Part shown: piece by piece, positions 1 through 6,414 of the stretch
Numbering within the stretch: the first letter of the stretch is position 1
Layout: each line of letters begins with the position of its first letter
Virus record (IMG/VR): IMGVR_UViG_3300009156_000026
Span: 1 to 64,000 of that record
DNA: 64,000 nucleotides
DNA from: a virus
Reading direction: 5' to 3' (one strand)
Notes under the pieces: generated by a model
Told to the model about the DNA's origin: nothing
Database searches by the model: none
What the model saw: the letters and a program-made list of their open reading frames with translations, nothing else
Program-made: the position numbers and the translations under genes

Positions 1-98
1 GCATCCTCCTCGGTATCGGTTGTGATGATCGGTTCCTGATACTCGTCGTAGACGAGCCAGCGTCCGTTACGCATCTCGGCCGTTGTGTACCTTGCCAT
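1..98 (-). CDS. Hypothetical protein, N-terminal part only (cut by window edge)
   Basis: Reads leftward from an ATG at 98 for 32 codons and runs off the window. It begins MARYTTAEMRNGRW and ends in an acidic stretch (TDTEEDA). A GAGGAGG ribosome-binding site lies just upstream of the start. No family is recognised. Confidence 0.7.
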   Translation of the reverse strand, partial: MARYTTAEMRNGRWLVYDEYQEPIITTDTEED

Positions 99-145
99 CG
101 GTCGGTCCTCCTCGAAGCGGGTGGCTCTTAGTCACATTAGGTTCG

Positions 146-298
146 TCACTCTCGTTCGGCCTCGCGCCGCTTGATGTCACGGGCGATCTGCCGCAGTGAA
201 GCCTGGGCCAGCATCCGGCATGAGAGTAGCACCGTCACGGCGAACACCAGTGCGACCCACCTCGGTAGCCAGACGGGCTCAATCCACCACTCAAGCAT
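146..298 (-). CDS. Small single-pass membrane protein
   Basis: Encodes 50 residues with one clear hydrophobic segment (about residues 10-27, WLPRWVALVFAVTVLLSC) followed by a basic amphipathic tail (RQIARDIKRREAERE). This layout fits a short inner-membrane protein with a cytoplasmic C-terminus. A purine-rich GGAGGGGGC precedes the ATG. The size would fit a holin-like or superinfection protein, but there is no evidence for either. Confidence 0.65.
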   Translation of the reverse strand: MLEWWIEPVWLPRWVALVFAVTVLLSCRMLAQASLRQIARDIKRREAERE

Positions 299-322
299 GC
301 CCCCTCCGTGTGTCCCAGAAAC

Positions 323-342
323 GCCCGTTTTCAGAGACGGGC
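323..342. terminator. Intergenic hairpin
   Basis: GCCCGT (323-328) pairs with ACGGGC (337-342) across an 8-nt loop, between the end of the gene at 372-581 and the start of the membrane-protein gene. It is a likely weak terminator or leader hairpin for leftward transcription, inferred from pairing and position only. Confidence 0.4.
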
Positions 343-371
343 TGACCTAAGCGCACAATATGTCGGGCTCG

Positions 372-581
372 TCAGACAGCCTCCCGCCTACGCTCCTCAA
401 TGCTGGACTCCACGTCCTCGACGTTGATCCAGTGGCAGTCGATGGCCTCCCCGATCCAGTCTCGCAGCATCTCCCGTGTAGCGAGCTTTGGGAGACCCTT
501 ACGGTCGGCTCTCTCTCGCATGTACGTGGTGATACGCTGCCTCTCCTCATCGGTGAACTCGAAGCTAACGATGACTTTCAT
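372..581 (-). CDS. Hypothetical small charged protein
   Basis: Encodes 69 residues starting MKVIVSFEFTDEERQR. It has a short beta-like N-terminus followed by charged helices and a basic C-terminus (SSIEERRREAV). A purine-rich site (AGAGAGGAAG) precedes the ATG. The beta strand plus helices loosely resembles a ribbon-helix-helix DNA-binding protein, but no diagnostic motif is visible, so the function is unassigned. Confidence 0.65.
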   Translation of the reverse strand: MKVIVSFEFTDEERQRITTYMRERADRKGLPKLATREMLRDWIGEAIDCHWINVEDVESSIEERRREAV

Positions 582-596
582 GACTTCCTCTCTGTG

Positions 597-851
597 TCAC
601 AAACGCCGGTTTACGGGACGGTCGTCACAATACGACGGCCACTTGGCGACGATGGCGCGCAGGCGGTCGATGGCGCCCAACTCGTCGCCGTGATCGTAGT
701 CGTAGAGCGCCTCCGTGATCGCTGCGCGGAGGAGCGCCCGCTCGCTGCGCAGCTTCTCCCGTGTGGCGATGGCGTCCTCCGGGTGCGGCCCGAGACAGTC
801 GCCGCACCAGACGTAGCCGACCTCGCCGCAGGTATCGCACCGTCCGCTCAA
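597..851 (-). CDS. Zinc-ribbon-like small protein
   Basis: A TTG start at 851 is chosen because an ACAGGAGGAG Shine-Dalgarno lies just upstream; the frame stays open further upstream to a GTG at 944 that has no such site. The 84-residue product opens SGRCDTCGEVGYVWCGDC, two CxxC pairs that should bind one zinc ion, followed by charged helices. It is one of many short Cys-pair proteins in this leftward block. The partner is unknown. Confidence 0.6.
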   Translation of the reverse strand: MSGRCDTCGEVGYVWCGDCLGPHPEDAIATREKLRSERALLRAAITEALYDYDHGDELGAIDRLRAIVAKWPSYCDDRPVNRRL

Positions 852-885
852 CGCGTACTCCTCCTGTCTCACTAACGCTCGTATC

Positions 886-943
886 TGACACACCCTCCAC
901 GGCGCCGATCGGCGCCGGGCCTCTCGGTATGGACGGTGTGTCA
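886..943. repeat. Nested inverted repeat with a 16-bp perfect palindrome
   Basis: TGACACACC (886-894) pairs with GGTGTGTCA (935-943). Inside lies the perfect palindrome GGCGCCGATCGGCGCC (901-916). It sits upstream of the TTG-started gene at 597-851, so it may be an operator or leader structure for leftward transcription. Confidence 0.5.
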
Positions 944-975
944 CAACCTCGTCTCGTATTCAATATCCCTGTTGG

Positions 976-999
976 GTCCCGTTCGACGAGTTACGGGAC
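976..999. terminator. Intergenic hairpin
   Basis: GTCCCGT (976-982) and ACGGGAC (993-999) form a 7-bp stem just past the stop codon of the leftward gene at 1010-1213. The position is right for a terminator or 3' end structure. There is no long T-run. Confidence 0.4.
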
Positions 1000-1009
1000 G
1001 GTCGGCGGG

Positions 1010-1213
1010 CTACTTGACCGTCGCGTTGGTTCGGATGGCGAGGGCGAGGTGGGTCCCGCCGCAGACGGCGAGGGCGTCCTCGCCGTCGAAGACCCAGAAG
1101 CAGGCGCGCTTCTCGGTGCCCTTCCACTGGCGACAATACTGGCAATAGCGAACGTCGTCCTGGTCGTTCAGGTCCAGGACTTCGACGCTGACCGTCGGCA
1201 ACACCTTGTGCAT
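1010..1213 (-). CDS. Small putative zinc-binding protein
   Basis: Encodes 67 residues (MHKVLPTVSVEVLDLND...). The centre has CQYC and later a Cys and a CGGTH, giving CxxC...C...CxxxH, consistent with a single zinc site. A GGGAGCAG ribosome-binding site precedes the ATG. It lies 9 nt past the stop of the next upstream gene, so co-transcription is likely. No named family is recognised. Confidence 0.65.
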   Translation of the reverse strand: MHKVLPTVSVEVLDLNDQDDVRYCQYCRQWKGTEKRACFWVFDGEDALAVCGGTHLALAIRTNATVK

Positions 1214-1222
1214 AGCTGCTCC

Positions 1223-1717
1223 CTAGATTGGGTTCTCGGCCATCACCTGGGCCTTGGCGCGGTCGAAGTCGTCGAGCGCCGGGGCGGTCCGCACCAGGAT
1301 CCGCAGCGCCTGGGTCAGGATGTCTCGGGTGGCCGGGTCCCATGGCGCGCGGATCCCCTTCGACAGGCGACACTGGAGCGTCTCGTCGTAGAACAGCACC
1401 CGCAAGAGCGGGCGGGACATCAGGTCGCGCCACTCGGTAAGCTGCTGGGTATCGCCCACGTTGCAAAACGTCTCAAGGTAGAGGTGCTCGGGCGGCGTCT
1501 GGGCGACCATCAGCATGCGGACCACGGGGCCGTGGATGGTCTGGTGGAGCTCGTAGCGGATCAGGAACGGGACGGGTCCACGGCAGCGCTCGATGTCGTC
1601 CTTGGGCATCTTGGCAGCCAGCACCGCGCCCTGGTCGGTGTCGGTCGAGACCAGGGCGAACTCGTGCTGGCTGAAGAACGCCGCGAGCTCGGGCGGCAGG
1701 ATATTCGGGGCGGGCAT
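1223..1717 (-). CDS. Hypothetical protein, 164 aa
   Basis: Starts MPAPNILPPELAAFF behind an AAGGAGACCC site. It looks like a globular mixed alpha/beta protein without Cys clusters or membrane segments. Codon use is typical of the block (nearly all third positions G or C). The function is not recognisable. Confidence 0.7.
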   Translation of the reverse strand: MPAPNILPPELAAFFSQHEFALVSTDTDQGAVLAAKMPKDDIERCRGPVPFLIRYELHQTIHGPVVRMLMVAQTPPEHLYLETFCNVGDTQQLTEWRDLMSRPLLRVLFYDETLQCRLSKGIRAPWDPATRDILTQALRILVRTAPALDDFDRAKAQVMAENPI

Positions 1718-1777
1718 CGGTGGGTCTCCTTGGGGTGAGTGTACCCGGCTACCCGCGAACGGGCAGCCGGGGCTGGG

Positions 1778-1975
1778 TCAGGCTGGGCGGTGCTCCTGGG
1801 TGATCCGGCCTCGGGCGGCCTGGAACCGATCCAGGCAGGGCACCTGATGGAACGGGCCGCGCTCCTCGATCTGGTCGGGGCCGACCTTGATGTAGACCGA
1901 GGCGAACGACTGGGGGGCCGGGATCGGCTGCCGGCACCACGCGCAGTCGCCGCGCTGGATAGCGCTCTGGATCAT
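1778..1975 (-). CDS. Small zinc-binding hypothetical protein
   Basis: Encodes 65 residues. CAWC near the N-terminus and a later HQVPC could chelate zinc. Its ATG overlaps the stop of the upstream gene (ATGA at 1972-1975), so it is likely translationally coupled. Function unknown. Confidence 0.65.
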   Translation of the reverse strand: MIQSAIQRGDCAWCRQPIPAPQSFASVYIKVGPDQIEERGPFHQVPCLDRFQAARGRITQEHRPA

Positions 1976-2142
1976 CGGTCTCGTCGCCTCACGATCTGGC
2001 GGATGACGGTCTGCTCCACGTCATCCATGAACGCCCGCACGTCGAACGCGTCGCTCCCGCCGAGGCTGATCTGCTCGCGGCTGATGGTGAGCTCGTCGTC
2101 GTCGTCGGGGTGGTAGATCTCGTCGCGGTCGATCTCTTCCAT
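1972..2142 (-). CDS. Small acidic hypothetical protein
   Basis: The start at 2142 (MEEIDRDEIYHPDDDDEL) is preferred because CAGGAGG precedes it; an upstream in-frame start lacks a site. The product is 56 residues with an acidic N-terminus and a basic C-terminus (IRQIVRRRDR). It overlaps the next gene by 4 nt. Function unknown. Confidence 0.65.
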   Translation of the reverse strand: MEEIDRDEIYHPDDDDELTISREQISLGGSDAFDVRAFMDDVEQTVIRQIVRRRDR

Positions 2143-2159
2143 GGGTGGGCCTCCTGGGC

Positions 2160-2612
2160 TCAGCATGCCACGGCACCTGTCCCAGGACCGTCGTGGGGGC
2201 CGACGATGCCCTCGGGCGGCATCGGGTGGATCGGGTGACGATCACCGCAACGGTTGACCATGAACTGGGCGTGCAGCGTGGCGAGGGTGGCTGCGTGCTG
2301 CTCGCTCTCCGCTCGGGTGACGCGCCGTCCGAGCGCCCGCTCGACGGGGATGGTCTGAAGGTCGCTGCACCGACGGGTGAGCCCCGTCAGGTCGCCGGCC
2401 TCGATCAGGTCGGAGCAGGCGGTACAGGCCGCCCAGTTGCCGATCGAGCCCCACTTCTGGGGCTCCAGGAAGAACGAGGTGGCCGGGTAGCACCAGACGA
2501 CAAGCTGCATCGAGCAGAAGTCACAGATGCCGCCGGACTCGGGTGCGTACTGGTGGATGGTGCCGTCGGGCTGGCGAACCTCGACGCGCCTGGGGTGCTG
2601 GTTCGTGGGCAT
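2160..2612 (-). CDS. Zinc-finger-like hypothetical protein, 150 aa
   Basis: Two CxxC pairs (CDFC near residue 30, CTAC near residue 63) about 30 residues apart suggest a treble-clef or zinc-ribbon fold. His-rich C-terminal part (CGDRHPIHP). A TGAGGAGG ribosome-binding site precedes the ATG. It belongs to the same leftward cluster of small Cys-pair proteins. The role is unknown; binding to nucleic acid or host RNA polymerase is possible but not shown. Confidence 0.7.
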   Translation of the reverse strand: MPTNQHPRRVEVRQPDGTIHQYAPESGGICDFCSMQLVVWCYPATSFFLEPQKWGSIGNWAACTACSDLIEAGDLTGLTRRCSDLQTIPVERALGRRVTRAESEQHAATLATLHAQFMVNRCGDRHPIHPMPPEGIVGPHDGPGTGAVAC

Positions 2613-2623
2613 CGCCGTCCTCC

Positions 2624-3310
2624 TCAGCCGAAGAGCTCAGTGATGACCTGGGCCTTCCAGCACGAGCAGGCGGTATCGGGGTTGTCGTCCAGGAGGGTGG
2701 CGCACTGCGTGGCGTGGGGCGCGTACTCCTCGACCGCCCGCAGCATCTCCAGGTAGTAGCTCGCCCGATCGTGGGCGAGGTCGCGCTGCTGCTTGAAGAG
2801 CGCGACCTGACTCTCAGGGGGTGGCGGGGTGGTAAGCTGGAGCTCGCCCACCAGCCCGGCTTTCCAGCAGGTGCAGGCGTGGTACACCTCGGCGCTCAGG
2901 TTGATCTTGCAGTCCTCGGTGTGGGGCGCCTTCTCGACGACGTCTTCGAGCAGCCCACGCACCCAGAGGGCCTCGTCGCGCTTCAGGTCGCGGTCGCGCT
3001 CGAAGTCCGCGATGCGGTCCTCAGCGGGGCAATCCTCGTCACACGCATGGGCCGACGCATGGGCGGGCTGCTGGCCGAGCAGCTTCTTGGTGCCGTGCTG
3101 CAAGCCAACGACGGTGTAGTTCACCAGCAGCGCGTTCAGCGCGTTGACCTGCGGCACACAGGTGCCACAGACGGCTCGCCCGCTGGCGTCGCGGGTCTGG
3201 TAGCTGCTGCCGCACGGCACGGCAGTCTCAAGGTTGGGGCCCGGCTGGGTCAGAAAGACGTAGACGCGGGCGCCGCAGCCAGCGGCCTGGATCTGGAACG
3301 GTCGGGACAT
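2624..3310 (-). CDS. Protein with two HxxC-CxCWKA zinc modules
   Basis: Encodes 228 residues. The N-terminal half has Cys pairs (CGTC). The C-terminal half carries two copies of a module of about 30 residues with the pattern APH-x3-C-x(10-12)-A-CxCWKA, at about residues 129-157 and 194-224, separated by charged helix. Each copy could bind one zinc ion. It has an AAGGAGACCC ribosome-binding site and is followed downstream by another Cys-pair gene. The family is not recognised. Confidence 0.7.
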   Translation of the reverse strand: MSRPFQIQAAGCGARVYVFLTQPGPNLETAVPCGSSYQTRDASGRAVCGTCVPQVNALNALLVNYTVVGLQHGTKKLLGQQPAHASAHACDEDCPAEDRIADFERDRDLKRDEALWVRGLLEDVVEKAPHTEDCKINLSAEVYHACTCWKAGLVGELQLTTPPPPESQVALFKQQRDLAHDRASYYLEMLRAVEEYAPHATQCATLLDDNPDTACSCWKAQVITELFG

Positions 3311-3340
3311 GAGGGTCTCCTTCAGGGGAGGTAGAAAAGA

Positions 3341-3371
3341 GGTACCCCCGGAATACCCCCGAGTGGGTACC
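3341..3371. terminator. Intergenic inverted repeat GGTACCC...GGGTACC
   Basis: The arms lie at 3341-3347 and 3365-3371 around a 17-nt C-rich loop, between two leftward genes. It may act as a 3' end for the gene at 3393-3902 or a leader for the gene at 2624-3310. Inferred from symmetry only. Confidence 0.4.
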
Positions 3372-3392
3372 CCAGGAGTGCTCAGCTTGAAG

Positions 3393-3902
3393 CTACGCCT
3401 GGAGCCTTGACTCCTGGGCGGCGCGGTGGTCGGGGCCGAGGTCGGAGACCCGCACGATTAGCTGGCCCCGAAAGCCACACGACAGGCCGATCGGGATCGT
3501 CCACTGCATGCCGGGCCCGAGCGCGCGGGTGGTGTGCAGGGCGTGGATCAGGGGCTTGATGAGTGGCCCGAGCTCGGCGTTGATCGCGTGGACCGCCTCG
3601 GCCTCGGGCCCGTGATGGTCGATCTCCTGGAAGGCCAGCGCGTCCATCACCCGGAAGAGCTCGTCCTGGGTGATCGGCGGCGGCCCGACCGCCTCCAGAT
3701 CGTCAGCGTTGCCAACGATGTGGCGGCCGAGGTCGACCAGCGACGAGTCGTCCAGCAGGAAGAGCTCGGGCTCATCGTCCTCCTGGGTGATCGGCAGCCG
3801 CTGGAGGCTGCCGATGACGGATCCCGACGACTCGGACGCCTCGATCGTGAGGCGGTACTCCTGGTCGCGGAAGCGGTAGATGCCGTTGTCGTGGAGCTCC
3901 AC
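3393..3902 (-). CDS. Hypothetical protein, 169 aa
   Basis: The GTG start at 3902 is set by TAAGGAGAGACCC immediately upstream. The product (VELHDNGIYRFRDQEYRL...) has a beta-rich N-terminus, an acidic middle (EDDEPELFLLDD) and a C-terminal alpha/beta part. No Cys clusters or transmembrane segments. Unassigned. Confidence 0.7.
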   Translation of the reverse strand: MELHDNGIYRFRDQEYRLTIEASESSGSVIGSLQRLPITQEDDEPELFLLDDSSLVDLGRHIVGNADDLEAVGPPPITQDELFRVMDALAFQEIDHHGPEAEAVHAINAELGPLIKPLIHALHTTRALGPGMQWTIPIGLSCGFRGQLIVRVSDLGPDHRAAQESRLQA

Positions 3903-3912
3903 GGGTCTCTCC

Positions 3913-4134
3913 TTAGAGGGTGCGGACGGTCTGGGTAAGCTGGGCGATCATCGCGCCCAGGTCGTCGGTCAGATCGTGGTAGGACGGCGTGCGGTTGGCC
4001 AGGGCGTACGCCTCGTTGATGGCGTTGATGGCGTTCGAGAACGCCAGGGCCATCCGCGCCTGCTCCTCGGCAGTCGGCTCCGGGTGCTCGTGCGTCGAGC
4101 ACTTGTCGTTCGGGCGGGGGTTCTTCGCTCGCAT
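3913..4134 (-). CDS. Small helical hypothetical protein
   Basis: Encodes 73 residues behind an AGAGGAGACCC site. The N-terminus has a Cys and His residues (CSTHEH); the rest is predicted amphipathic helix (FSNAINAINEAYALAN, LGAMIAQLTQTVRTL), suggesting a small helical bundle or coiled coil. Function unknown. Confidence 0.65.
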   Translation of the reverse strand: MRAKNPRPNDKCSTHEHPEPTAEEQARMALAFSNAINAINEAYALANRTPSYHDLTDDLGAMIAQLTQTVRTL

Positions 4135-4191
4135 ACGGGTCTCCTCTCGGGGGTAGAATCAGCGGCGGCCGTCGGGCCGGAAGCTGGTGGG

Positions 4192-4237
4192 TTACCTTTG
4201 TACGGTGGTGGTTGTGGGTTCGAGTCCCACCCGGGTC
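4192..4237 (+). other. tRNA 3'-half remnant (anticodon UGU, Thr-like)
   Basis: An anticodon arm (TTACC 4192-4196, loop TTTGTAC, GGTGG 4204-4208), a 5-nt variable loop and a T arm (GTGGG-TTCGAGT-CCCAC, 4214-4230) with 3' acceptor strand CCGGGTC read as the 3' part of a tRNA. The D arm is degenerate and no 5' acceptor strand GACCCGG is present, so it cannot fold as a complete tRNA. It lies between leftward genes, on the opposite strand. Confidence 0.5.
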
Positions 4238-4242
4238 CGGAA

Positions 4243-4276
4243 GGGCGCGGTAGCTCAATGGCAGAGCACCTCTCCA
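4243..4276 (+). other. tRNA 5'-half remnant
   Basis: GGGCGCGG followed by TAGCTCAATGGCAGAGCA reads as a 5' acceptor strand, positions 8-9, a D arm (GCTC/GAGC) and position 26. Similarity ends within the anticodon stem. Its acceptor does not pair with the remnant just upstream, so the two pieces come from different tRNAs, as if from the junction of a host tandem tRNA cluster. Confidence 0.45.
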
Positions 4277-4283
4277 TTGGCAC

Positions 4284-4559
4284 CTACTCGTCTGACGGCC
4301 GCGCAACCTCGGGCAGCCCGAGCCCCTCCATCGAGAAGTCGATCTGCGGCTCGGTGGCCTCCACGATCGCCTGCCGCAGGCTCTTGTCGAAGATCGGGTT
4401 GACGGGGTCGGGGCCGTAGTGGCTGGCGTACGGCGTCGTCTTGATGACCTTGCCGCCGTGGTCGCTGGTCCACTTGGTGGCCTTGGCCACCCCCTCCACT
4501 CGGTCCTGGTAGATCGTGACCTCCAGGATGATCCTGGCGATCTGGCCGTTACTGCGCAT
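4284..4559 (-). CDS. Hypothetical protein, 91 aa
   Basis: Starts MRSNGQIARIILEVTIYQDRV with an AGGAGAGGACCC site. A beta-hairpin-like N-terminus is followed by a mixed region. The start overlaps the end of the upstream gene by 11 nt. Unassigned. Confidence 0.65.
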   Translation of the reverse strand: MRSNGQIARIILEVTIYQDRVEGVAKATKWTSDHGGKVIKTTPYASHYGPDPVNPIFDKSLRQAIVEATEPQIDFSMEGLGLPEVARPSDE

Positions 4560-4794
4560 GGGTCCTCTCCTGCACGCGCCGCAGGCAGCGTGCGCACTGC
4601 TTCATGGCCGGGCGGTTGGACAGGAACGGCGTCGAGTAGACGCCGCTCCCCTTGACGAGGTGTCCGCAGGCGGTCTTGTAGACGTTGTCGAGCCGCTCGG
4701 CTCGCGACGGGAGCGTCGCGAACAGCACGGCGTGGATGCGCTGCCCCCAGCCGACGGCCGCCTCGTAGGCCGTCCTGGTCTCGGTCTCAGGCAT
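4549..4794 (-). CDS. Small zinc-finger-like protein, 81 aa
   Basis: The C-terminal half has CGHL followed about 25 residues later by CARC, giving C-x-H...CxxC, typical of a single zinc-binding module. The N-terminus is helical. CTGGAGAAG precedes the ATG. It overlaps both neighbours by 8-11 nt, so it is part of a coupled string. Confidence 0.65.
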   Translation of the reverse strand: MPETETRTAYEAAVGWGQRIHAVLFATLPSRAERLDNVYKTACGHLVKGSGVYSTPFLSNRPAMKQCARCLRRVQERTHAQ

Positions 4795-5071
4795 CGATCT
4801 TCTCCAGGGTGTTGAAGTTCCAGCGCTCGACGACGCCCGAGGGCTCGCAGCCCTCGCAGCCCTTGCCGTTGCAGTTGAAGCAGCGATCGTCGACCTTGGC
4901 AGCGTAGGTCGGGTTCTGCTCCCAGCCCCGATAGCCCAGCTTGTGGCGGGGCTGGGTGCCGTGCTCGCGCTCGTAGTGGGCCATCAGCAGGCTGTAGCCC
5001 GAGCGCTGCTGTCCCTGCGCGTTGCGGACCCACTCCGCGCAACGCCACTCGCACTGCTTACAGCCGATCAT
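4787..5071 (-). CDS. Double zinc-finger-like protein, 94 aa
   Basis: The N-terminal CKQCEWRC with a later H-x4-H (AHYEREH) resembles a C2H2-type finger. The C-terminal CFNCNGKGCEGC resembles a DnaJ-type CxxCxGxG zinc knuckle. It overlaps both neighbours by 4-8 nt. Nucleic-acid or protein binding is likely but not demonstrated. Confidence 0.7.
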   Translation of the reverse strand: MIGCKQCEWRCAEWVRNAQGQQRSGYSLLMAHYEREHGTQPRHKLGYRGWEQNPTYAAKVDDRCFNCNGKGCEGCEPSGVVERWNFNTLEKIDA

Positions 5072-5298
5072 CGCGGCTCCTCCGCAATCTCGATCACGCG
5101 GGCTCTCGCGGCCGGGTCTGGCAGATCGTCGACCAGGACCCAGCCGTCCTCATGGGCGTAGTAGACGGCCCGCTCGGGGGCACCCAGGCGGCGGGCCTCG
5201 TCGAGACGGCGCTCGACGTAGGCCCGATCCTCGGCGCGGTTCTCGTCGCAGCCCATGTAAAGCCGCTGGAAGGCGCGCAGGTACGGGTAGTCACGCAT
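5068..5298 (-). CDS. Hypothetical protein, 76 aa
   Basis: A helical N-terminal part (RDYPYLRAFQRLYMG, VERRLDEARRLG) is followed by a short beta-rich part (VYYAHEDGWVLVDDL). The start overlaps the upstream gene by 8 nt and the stop overlaps the downstream start (ATGA). Function unknown. Confidence 0.65.
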   Translation of the reverse strand: MRDYPYLRAFQRLYMGCDENRAEDRAYVERRLDEARRLGAPERAVYYAHEDGWVLVDDLPDPAARARVIEIAEEPR

Positions 5299-5686
5299 CG
5301 GGATCCACCAATGACTTCCAGTCGTTGGCCTCGCGGTCCCAGCCGGGCGGCACCCAGTCGTCGGTCGGCTCGATCGTCTCGATCGGGGCAGCCGCGTTCA
5401 GGTAGTCCTGCTCGGTCCGCATCTCGACGCCGTCCAGCTTGACCAGCGTGTCCATGCTGCTGCCCTGGCGGGTCAGCCCGGCGTGCTTCTTGAAGGCATC
5501 GAGGGTGCGGAAGCGCAGCGTCCAGTCGGCCGTCTCGCCGGGGTAGCCGGTATCGCCGTTGTCGTTAGTCCAGCAGTGGGCCTCGATCCGCCCCTCGTCC
5601 TGGGTCCAGGCGGTGATGATCATCAGCGAGCGCGGCTCGTGATACTCCGGCTCGTCGTCGTAGTCGCCGTCGTAGGCTCGTACCAT
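5291..5686 (-). CDS. Hypothetical protein, 131 aa
   Basis: Begins MVRAYDGDYDDEPEYH behind CAGGAGAGAGACCC. The start of the protein is acidic, and aromatic residues are spread through it. No signature motifs. First gene of a coupled run leading down to 4284. Confidence 0.65.
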   Translation of the reverse strand: MVRAYDGDYDDEPEYHEPRSLMIITAWTQDEGRIEAHCWTNDNGDTGYPGETADWTLRFRTLDAFKKHAGLTRQGSSMDTLVKLDGVEMRTEQDYLNAAAPIETIEPTDDWVPPGWDREANDWKSLVDPDA

Positions 5687-5737
5687 GGGTCTCTCTCCTG
5701 CATCAGATGTGATGCTCGGTGGGGGTGATGGGGGTGG

Positions 5738-6034
5738 TCAGTTGATGTCCCAGAAGTCGCCAGCCTCCCAGATGGCGTCCAGGATGACGCGGACGCTCTG
5801 GGTCGCGTCCTCGTCGTCGCCGCCGTCATCAGCGAGCACCTTGAAGCCGTTGAGGCCGTTGCCATCGACGAGCTCGACCTCGGCCTGGGGGAACGCCAAG
5901 CGGACGCGCTGAAGCGCGATCTGGTTGTAGCGCTCGGCGGCAGCAGCGGCCTCGCCGTGGGAAAGCGTGCCCGACGTGTCGGTCGCGAAGAGCTCGGGCA
6001 TGGTGGTGCGGGAGATGCCGATCCAGAGGGCCAT
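5738..6034 (-). CDS. Hypothetical protein, 98 aa
   Basis: Starts MALWIGISRTTMPELFATD with GGGAGGAGGTAACC. The middle is Ala-rich helix (GEAAAAAERYNQIALQRV) and the C-terminus is acidic. It could be a small alpha/beta protein. Unassigned. Confidence 0.65.
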   Translation of the reverse strand: MALWIGISRTTMPELFATDTSGTLSHGEAAAAAERYNQIALQRVRLAFPQAEVELVDGNGLNGFKVLADDGGDDEDATQSVRVILDAIWEAGDFWDIN

Positions 6035-6036
6035 GG

Positions 6037-6270
6037 TTACCTCCTCCCCTGGTAGGCGGCGATCAGCGCACTGGTGGCAGCAGCCGCCGAGTGGGTGATC
6101 CGCACGGCAGCCACGCGGGTGGCGCAGTCGAGTGCCTGGGCCTTGAGCTCGTGGCGGTGGTCGCAGCGCCAGACGACGCGGGAGCGGGGCGACTTCACGC
6201 GCAGGACGCCACGGAAGTAGCCAGGGCGTGGGTGGTACTGGGTGCCGGGGTACTCAGCGACAGGGCTCAT
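6037..6270 (-). CDS. Hypothetical protein, 77 aa
   Basis: The product is basic, with an N-terminal beta-rich part (YHPRPGYFRGVLRVKSP) containing CDHRHELKAQALDC, a possible Cys/His metal site. CGAGGAGACC precedes the ATG. First gene downstream of the hairpin element at 6295-6414. Confidence 0.65.
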   Translation of the reverse strand: MSPVAEYPGTQYHPRPGYFRGVLRVKSPRSRVVWRCDHRHELKAQALDCATRVAAVRITHSAAAATSALIAAYQGRR

Positions 6271-6294
6271 CGGGGTCTCCTCGGGGGTGTATTC

Positions 6295-6414
6295 GCGGGC
6301 GGGCCCGCTCTCAGAGCACCCACGAGCAGGTAGGGCACCCTGGACCGACTGCGTCGGTCAGGGAACCCTAGCCCGTGAGTGCCTAGAGGCCGGGTCAGCC
6401 TGAGATGTCAGGCT
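6295..6414. promoter_or_regulatory. Intergenic hairpin element, copy A
   Basis: Conserved flanks GGGCCCGCTC(T/G)CAG on the left and GCCTAGAGGCCGGGTC on the right enclose a long variable hairpin (6317-6382). That hairpin is two nested stems: GCACCCACGAGC pairs with GCCCGTGAGTGC, and an inner stem closes on ACCGAC-TGC-GTCGGT. A further hairpin (AGCCTGA-GATG-TCAGGCT, 6397-6414) touches the end of the next gene. It sits between leftward transcription units, upstream of the ribosome-binding site at 6270. Copies B and C are at 12 and 14 kb. Confidence 0.65.

Noticed and set aside
4192-4276. Complete or permuted tRNA gene
   Set aside because: The acceptor strands of the two halves do not pair with each other, and the 5' half of the UGU piece is degenerate.
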